Source: Spirochaeta sp.
GTDB lineage: Bacteria; Spirochaetota; Spirochaetia; DSM-2461
Assembly: GCA_030635565.1 (NCBI GenBank)
Contig: DAOVYP010000056.1
Span: 1 to 9,285, forward strand
Reading direction: 5' to 3'
Length of the DNA stretch: 9,285 nucleotides
Shown here in pieces: positions 5,312-9,285 of this stretch; position 1 is the first letter of the stretch, and each line of letters starts with the position of its first letter. The translations under genes and the position numbers were made by a program. The notes beneath the pieces were generated by a model that was given only the letters and a program-made list of their open reading frames with translations, was not told the origin of the DNA and did not search any database.

Positions 5312-6559
5312 TCACCTCAGGAAATCCATCAGGGTGGGCTGCAGAATCCTGCCGGCCACCTGATACGCGGCCTTCTGTGTGTATTCGATCATGCTCATTT
5401 CCGTAATAGCCTCAGTAAGATCGAGATCGGCCAGCAGGGATTTCCAATCAGATATGGCACCGACTTCTTCTCCAAGACGTCTTGTAGTGATCTGAAGTCT
5501 TTCATTTTTCGACCCGAGGTCGGCGAGGTTTCTCAACAGAGAATCCAGACCTTTGTCCAGGCCACCGACGATTGCACCACCGACCCTGTCCTGGTCTCCT
5601 TCCAGCAGTGCGTCCCGCAGGGCCAGGCCCTGGTCGAAAAGACTACCACCGGTGACGATGGCATCGGCATGCCAATTGGACGGGGGCAGTGTTCCTCCGG
5701 CATCGGTGAGTAAACCCATATCAATCAGTGCCGTACCTTCGGCGGGCTCGATCCAGATCTGATGAGGTACTGTCGTTTCGAGGTTGAGAGAGCCGGTTAC
5801 CGGATCCAGAGAAGCTTTGACGGCAGCTCCGGCATTGTTGATTTTTCTTACTACACTGTGAATGTTGTCACCGGGTTCGAGATTTACTTCCCTGCCGTCA
5901 ATGAGGAAACGATTTGTTTCGGTTACGGTGAATCCCTCGGTATCATTGGCACCGAACACCTGCTGATGCTCGGCCCAGAACACTTCGTTTCCCCTGAGAT
6001 TGGTTTCCACGGTCTGACCGTCGGTTATCTCCATCCGGCTGCGGGAGAGATCTCCGGCATAGGCAATTCCGGTGATGGCCGATCGACTCATACCGGGGAT
6101 TCGTCCGTTTTCTATCAGGAAAGGAGGTGTGGAAACATCATCACCGGCAAACAGGTACTGACCATCTCCGCCCTTGGCATTCACCACAATTGCGAGTTCA
6201 GACAGAAGTGCGTTCACCTCAATGGCCATATAACCGAGGTTTTCCTTGCTGTATGTTCCTGTGGCACCCTGAATCGACAACTCTCTGAGTCTTTGAACAA
6301 TAGTGATGGCCTCGTTCATATAACCTTCCGCCTGAGACCATCGCCCCCGGACATAGTCGATATTTTCAAGATACCGTTCCACACGCTTCCCGGAGGAGTC
6401 CAGCCGGGTGATATGAGCGGCATCCACGGGAGCGTCCCTGAGATTACCGATGGCCCGGCTTGATGCGATACCCCGCTGTACCTGATTCATCCGGAAATCC
6501 CTTTCGGACATCCGGAACCGGCTATCGAGCATCGGCATATACGTGCTTATACGTTGCAT
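5312..6559 (-). CDS. flgL: FlgL, hook-filament junction protein
   Basis: This encodes 415 aa. FlgL (HAP3) forms the junction layer between FlgK and the flagellin filament. The N-terminal D0/D1 helices begin MQRISTYMPMLDSRFRMSE and continue to about residue 140, ending in GGDGQYLFAGDD, a strong FlgL/flagellin signature. The C-terminal helices (about 335-415) contain LGSKNERLQI and MSMIEYTQKAAYQVAGRILQPTLMDFLR. The centre (about 145-300) is an insert absent from short FlgLs. It includes a flagellin 'IN'-type motif at 212-283 (VRKINNAGAAVKASLDPVTG, then ALIDMGLLTD). At 415 aa it is longer than E. coli FlgL (about 317). ATG 6559 follows the flgK stop by 3 bp, with a weak GGGGGTG ribosome-binding site inside the flgK end, suggesting coupled translation. 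Confidence 0.95.
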   Translation of the reverse strand: MQRISTYMPMLDSRFRMSERDFRMNQVQRGIASSRAIGNLRDAPVDAAHITRLDSSGKRVERYLENIDYVRGRWSQAEGYMNEAITIVQRLRELSIQGATGTYSKENLGYMAIEVNALLSELAIVVNAKGGDGQYLFAGDDVSTPPFLIENGRIPGMSRSAITGIAYAGDLSRSRMEITDGQTVETNLRGNEVFWAEHQQVFGANDTEGFTVTETNRFLIDGREVNLEPGDNIHSVVRKINNAGAAVKASLDPVTGSLNLETTVPHQIWIEPAEGTALIDMGLLTDAGGTLPPSNWHADAIVTGGSLFDQGLALRDALLEGDQDRVGGAIVGGLDKGLDSLLRNLADLGSKNERLQITTRRLGEEVGAISDWKSLLADLDLTEAITEMSMIEYTQKAAYQVAGRILQPTLMDFLR

Positions 6560-6562
6560 TTA

Positions 6563-8440
6563 TTACACCCCCATCCTGTTGATTATGGTGTCGAGCATTT
6601 CATCAATCGTTGTAATGAATCGTGCGGCGGCATTATAACCGTGCTGAAATTTAATCATCTCCGTGAATTCCTCATCCAGATTCACACCGGATACCGACTG
6701 CCGCAGATCTTCCAGTTCCTTCATCACCAGGTCTTGACTTTCCCTGGTCTGGGCCGCCACTTCACCTTTGAGACCGATATCCGCGGCGGCAAGTGCGAAC
6801 CAGTCATCGAAGGTGCTGCTCCGACCCGCCATCACCGGCCGGTGTCGAAGCTGGGCAATATCCTGGGCACCCCGATTGTCTCCTCCGGAAGGCGCCCGGC
6901 CGGTGTCACTCAGGGCCGATGCTATTTTTGAGGGATCTGCGACTAATTCATCATTCACCCGCAACCATCCGGAGGGGTGACTCAATGGGGAAATGGAATA
7001 CGCGACACCACCCGGGCGGAGGGCCAGAACTGCATCCGGGCCTTGCCAGTCGTATGCCGCATCCGGACCGCTGCCCCCGAGAAGACCGGCATAGCCGGCC
7101 AGGAACTGCCCTGAATCCTCCACATGACGAATCACGAAATCGGGATTGTCAATCCCCTCGGTTATTCCGGCGCGGAGTTCCAGCCGACCCTCACGATCCA
7201 GTCGGGCGGTGACTTCCGCGGTGGAGAAATTGATTCGGTCGATTACCATTTCCACGGTATCCATAGCTGTATACCGGATGTTTACCGGACCATTGCTGCT
7301 ATCGAGAGTAATTGTGCCGGTAAAACCGACAGGTGCTGCGGGATCCATGGAATTGATACCGGTGAGTCTGTAGACATAGGTGGAATCCAGCTCACCGTCA
7401 CCACTTCGGTCGTAATTACCCGAAAGGTTGTCCACAAATGGGTATTCCCGGAAGAAATCGACACCGGTGCTGCCGTTGGGTGACCAGGCATCCCGGTGTA
7501 TTCCATTCACCAGATCGGCAAAGGCCATAGTCATTTCGTCCAGTGACTGGATTTCACCACGAACATCGATATCCCGAAGTTCCATGAGGGAACCGAGTTT
7601 TCCGGACTTGAGGTTCAGCAGCTCACCGTTGGCTTCCCAGACGATGTCGTGGTGACCCTCGTTTGCAGGATTCGGCTCGACGTCCAGATATGAAACCTGC
7701 TTACCCTGAATCAGATGCAGCCCCCCGGTATGGATGAGAAATTCATCCGGATCCCGGTTGTCAACCGTAACCGAAATGTAGTCTGATAATTTATTCACAA
7801 GAAGATCGCGGCGGTCGTAGAGGTCGTTGGGGTTATCGCCCAGGGCTTCGGATTTAACGATTTCCTCATTCAACCCCTTGATTTCAGCGAGCATACCATT
7901 TACTTCGCCCACCGAAACTACGACATCATCGTTCAGCATGGTACGGACCTGTTTAAGACGGTCGTATCTACGGTTGATACCATCGAGAAGGGCCTCACCA
8001 CGTCTGAGAACGGCCTGCCGCTCGGCCTGGCCGTCGGGATGAACCGACAATTCCTGCCAGCCCTCCCAAAAATTGTCCATCATCACCCTGACCGATGTGT
8101 CATAGGGTTCCATATGGATCTGCTCAACCTGCAGCAGATAGGAATCCCGGGTCCGCCAGTAGCCGGCGACATCACCCTGGGCCAGAATGCGATTTTCCAG
8201 GAGTTCATCCCGAATTCTTTCGATACTGGCCACCCCGACGCCCTGCCCTATCTGCCCGGGAACTTCCTCCCGGTTGAGCTGGGGTCGGTACAGTGGATCT
8301 ACCGAGCGCATGTTAACCCGCTGGCGGCTGTAGCCTTCCACCGAAGCGTTGGAAAGGTTGTGTCCTATTGTAATCAGCCCCTGCTGATGAGCATTGAGAC
8401 TGCGTTTTCCGATTTCAATACCGCTGAAGGTACTGGACAT
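6563..8440 (-). CDS. flgK: FlgK, hook-filament junction protein
   Basis: This encodes 625 aa. FlgK (HAP1) forms the layer that joins the hook to FlgL and the filament; it is secreted by the flagellar type III system with FlgN as chaperone. The N-terminal D0 helix is SGIEIGKRSLNAHQQGL with HNLSNASVEGYSRQRV (28-42). The family motif NPNDLYDRRDLLVNKLS lies at 203-219. The C-terminal D0 helix is FTEMIKFQHGYNAAARFITT with DEMLDTIINRMG (592-624). The middle (about 320-540) is an exposed insert with an 'IN'-like segment near 354-455 and a calcium-loop-like stretch DRSGDGELD (344-352). It is longer than E. coli FlgK (about 547 aa). ATG 8440 has AGGGGG 7 bases upstream and lies 11 bp after flgN. Confidence 0.95.
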   Translation of the reverse strand: MSSTFSGIEIGKRSLNAHQQGLITIGHNLSNASVEGYSRQRVNMRSVDPLYRPQLNREEVPGQIGQGVGVASIERIRDELLENRILAQGDVAGYWRTRDSYLLQVEQIHMEPYDTSVRVMMDNFWEGWQELSVHPDGQAERQAVLRRGEALLDGINRRYDRLKQVRTMLNDDVVVSVGEVNGMLAEIKGLNEEIVKSEALGDNPNDLYDRRDLLVNKLSDYISVTVDNRDPDEFLIHTGGLHLIQGKQVSYLDVEPNPANEGHHDIVWEANGELLNLKSGKLGSLMELRDIDVRGEIQSLDEMTMAFADLVNGIHRDAWSPNGSTGVDFFREYPFVDNLSGNYDRSGDGELDSTYVYRLTGINSMDPAAPVGFTGTITLDSSNGPVNIRYTAMDTVEMVIDRINFSTAEVTARLDREGRLELRAGITEGIDNPDFVIRHVEDSGQFLAGYAGLLGGSGPDAAYDWQGPDAVLALRPGGVAYSISPLSHPSGWLRVNDELVADPSKIASALSDTGRAPSGGDNRGAQDIAQLRHRPVMAGRSSTFDDWFALAAADIGLKGEVAAQTRESQDLVMKELEDLRQSVSGVNLDEEFTEMIKFQHGYNAAARFITTIDEMLDTIINRMGV

Positions 8441-8451
8441 GTTCCGGCCCC

Positions 8452-8946
8452 CTAGAGGTGATGGGATACCACAAGGGGATCCCTGCCGGCGGAGGCTGAT
8501 TGCCCCCGCTTGTTATACATCCGGCCCCGTGTGGAGGGAACCAGCTCTTCCATCAGATCGCGGCCCAGTCTGCCCCGGGAATTCGCATACCCCGCTACTC
8601 CCCGAATCCGGCTCCTGACCATAACGAGACGGGCCTTCAATTCGCCACGGACGTTATGAAACCTGCGGCGGGTATCAGGCGGCAATTCTGATATTTTCTT
8701 CTCGAGAGAATGATGGGGTTCAGTATCGGCGCAGAGTTTATCGGTTACCGCCTGTCGTTTTTCTTCGATGACTTCCAGATGGTCGGCCATAGCGTCCAAC
8801 CGTTTCAATGCCGCTTCCAGTACCGGCCAATCCCGGCTGTGGAGCCCGGAACGCATTTCTCCGGAAGCTTCGGTAAAATCATCCAGAAGCTGACGCTCCT
8901 GTTCCATCAGGCTGATGAGCCGTTCCCAGCGATGTCGCTCACTCAT
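8452..8946 (-). CDS. flgN: FlgN-family flagellar export chaperone
   Basis: This encodes 164 aa from ATG 8946, chosen because AAGGAG (8957-8952) sits 5 bases upstream; the in-frame GTG at 8952 would overlap that site. FlgN chaperones bind the C-terminal helices of FlgK and FlgL in the cytoplasm and carry them to the export gate. The sequence is almost entirely helical with heptad-like leucines: ERLISLMEQERQLLDDF at 8-24, LEAALKRLDAMADHLEVIEEKRQAV and VRGELKARLVMVRSRIRGVAGYANSR. This is the FlgN architecture, including the early LxxLLxxE-type helix, and the C-terminal tail is polar. Primary sequence is weakly conserved in this family, so position directly upstream of flgK is the main support. 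It appears to be the first gene of the flgN-flgK-flgL-fliW-csrA operon. Confidence 0.85.
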   Translation of the reverse strand: MSERHRWERLISLMEQERQLLDDFTEASGEMRSGLHSRDWPVLEAALKRLDAMADHLEVIEEKRQAVTDKLCADTEPHHSLEKKISELPPDTRRRFHNVRGELKARLVMVRSRIRGVAGYANSRGRLGRDLMEELVPSTRGRMYNKRGQSASAGRDPLVVSHHL

Positions 8947-8947
8947 G

Positions 8948-8971
8948 TCCACTCCTTGTCAGGCAGAGTCC
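8948..8971 (-). promoter_or_regulatory. flgN ribosome-binding site inside a CsrA-like motif
   Basis: On the minus strand ACAAGGA (8959-8953) matches the ACANGGA core of known CsrA/RsmA sites and contains the flgN ribosome-binding site. Two further GGA trinucleotides flank it, at 8971-8969 and 8950-8948. A CsrA dimer could bridge such sites and block flgN translation. GGA is common in any ribosome-binding site, and the last bases of the longer consensus do not match, so this is a candidate only. Confidence 0.35.
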
Positions 8972-8973
8972 AC

Positions 8974-9022
8974 CTCAGTTCTTTTTCGACCTGAAGAGTA
9001 AGTGAACTTAGAAAAAACTGAG
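8974..9022 (-). other. Imperfect hairpin in the flgN leader
   Basis: CTCAGTT plus CTTTTTC (8974-8987) pairs with GAAAAAACTGAG (9011-9022): 12 base pairs with a 2-base bulge and a 23-base loop. It begins 16 bp upstream of the flgN ribosome-binding site in the minus-strand transcript. There is no following run of U, so it is not an intrinsic terminator for flgN. A role in leader stability or translation is inference. Confidence 0.4.
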
Positions 9023-9076
9023 TTGAGTCATGTGGTCTATATAAGTCTGTCGAATTTGTGGCTTTCGCTTCAGAGT

Positions 9077-9130
9077 GGTTAAGTCCGGCAGACTCTTAAC
9101 CTGCTTTTCTAAAAAACAGGTTACAGGTTA
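9077..9130 (-). other. Two mutually exclusive hairpins just after the TPR gene
   Basis: GGTTAAG 9077-9083 pairs with CTTAACC 9095-9101. TAACCTG 9097-9103 also pairs with CAGGTTA 9117-9123, which overlaps the TPR stop codon and is directly repeated at 9124-9130. In the second hairpin the inner UUUU/AAAA can extend pairing to 11 bp with one bulged G. Both hairpins compete for 9097-9101, an arrangement like attenuators. No U-run follows either stem on the minus strand, so termination by the standard intrinsic mechanism is not supported. It could be a Rho-dependent end, a processing hairpin or a switch. Confidence 0.4.
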
Positions 9131-9285
9131 TCGAGTGTCCGTTCATCCTGTATAAGAACGGTTGCTTCGGGGAATATGGCGAGGGCTTCATCCAATATCT
9201 GTCGAGCCTCAATTAAACGCTGTTTTCGGACTGCATCCGCGAAGCGGTTATGGTAATGCACCACGGCATTGTTATGGTATGTTTC
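9121..9285 (-). CDS. C-terminal fragment of a probable TPR-type protein
   Basis: The last 54 codons are visible, running in from the window edge (base 9285) to TAA at 9123-9121; the 5' part lies outside. The residues NRFADAVRKQRLIEARQILDEALAIFPE show the pattern of a tetratricopeptide helix pair, with A/L/A-spaced positions and the closing FPE. The end is a short helix, VLIQDERTLDNL. TPR proteins are protein-binding scaffolds, and the partner cannot be told from this tail. It lies on the same strand as flgN, 174 bp upstream, so it may share the transcript if the hairpins between them do not stop transcription. The frame is open to the edge. TPR assignment from one repeat is moderate. Confidence 0.6.
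   Translation of the reverse strand, partial: ETYHNNAVVHYHNRFADAVRKQRLIEARQILDEALAIFPEATVLIQDERTLDNL

Noticed and set aside
5762..6463. Plus-strand open frame of 233 codons opposite flgL
   Set aside because: It is antisense to the well-supported FlgL, with no ribosome-binding site or domain evidence.
9024..9050. TATATA-containing stretch on the minus strand as a promoter for flgN
   Set aside because: A -10-like hexamer exists, but no suitable -35, sigma-28 or sigma-54 element is found at proper spacing, so it was not listed.
1..9285. tRNA/rRNA genes, CRISPR arrays, insertion-sequence transposases or phage genes
   Set aside because: No cloverleaf, repeat-spacer pattern, transposase motif or phage protein was seen on either strand.

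Overview
The window looks like chromosomal DNA from a spirochaete, most likely a free-living member of the Spirochaetales, at roughly 50-55% G+C by eye. The evidence is the gene content and order. A fliD-led cluster carries a membrane-anchored PilZ protein and the t6A genes tsaE/tsaB, and it faces a flgN-flgK-flgL-fliW-csrA flagellar operon. FlgK and FlgL are longer than the enterobacterial proteins. The assignment rests on recognising families, not on a database search.

Plus strand (1-4630): the 3' end of fliD (filament cap), an unrecognised 275-aa mostly helical protein in the slot after fliD where many bacteria carry fliS, a 361-aa PilZ receptor protein with one N-terminal membrane segment, a possible sigma-70-type promoter, a small conserved-looking ORF, tsaE, tsaB and a PAS/HD-GYP c-di-GMP phosphodiesterase. 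Most junctions overlap by a few bases. The exception is the small ORF/tsaE junction, where a hairpin-rich, palindromic element of about 140 bp (2295-2434) lies across the boundary. It replaces or follows the C-terminus of the small ORF and appears to supply the ribosome-binding site, start codon and first 29 codons of tsaE.

Minus strand (9285-4633): the C-terminal 54 residues of a probable TPR-type protein, then a 174-bp leader with two conspicuous hairpin systems, then flgN, flgK, flgL, fliW and csrA, all tightly spaced. FlgN is the export chaperone for the hook-filament junction proteins FlgK and FlgL. FliW and CsrA form the known partner switch that ties flagellin translation to export. 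The flgN ribosome-binding site sits in a CsrA-like core motif (ACAAGGA), so CsrA might feed back on its own operon. The two gene blocks converge with only 2 bp between stop codons and no clear terminator.

Functionally the window joins filament/junction assembly (FliD, FlgN, FlgK, FlgL), post-transcriptional control (FliW, CsrA), c-di-GMP sensing and hydrolysis (PilZ, HD-GYP) and the tRNA t6A pathway (TsaE, TsaB). Most genes are ordinary members of known families. The items most worth a second look are the palindromic element inside the tsaE 5' end, the alternative-pairing leader upstream of flgN with its CsrA-like site, and the unrecognised protein downstream of fliD.
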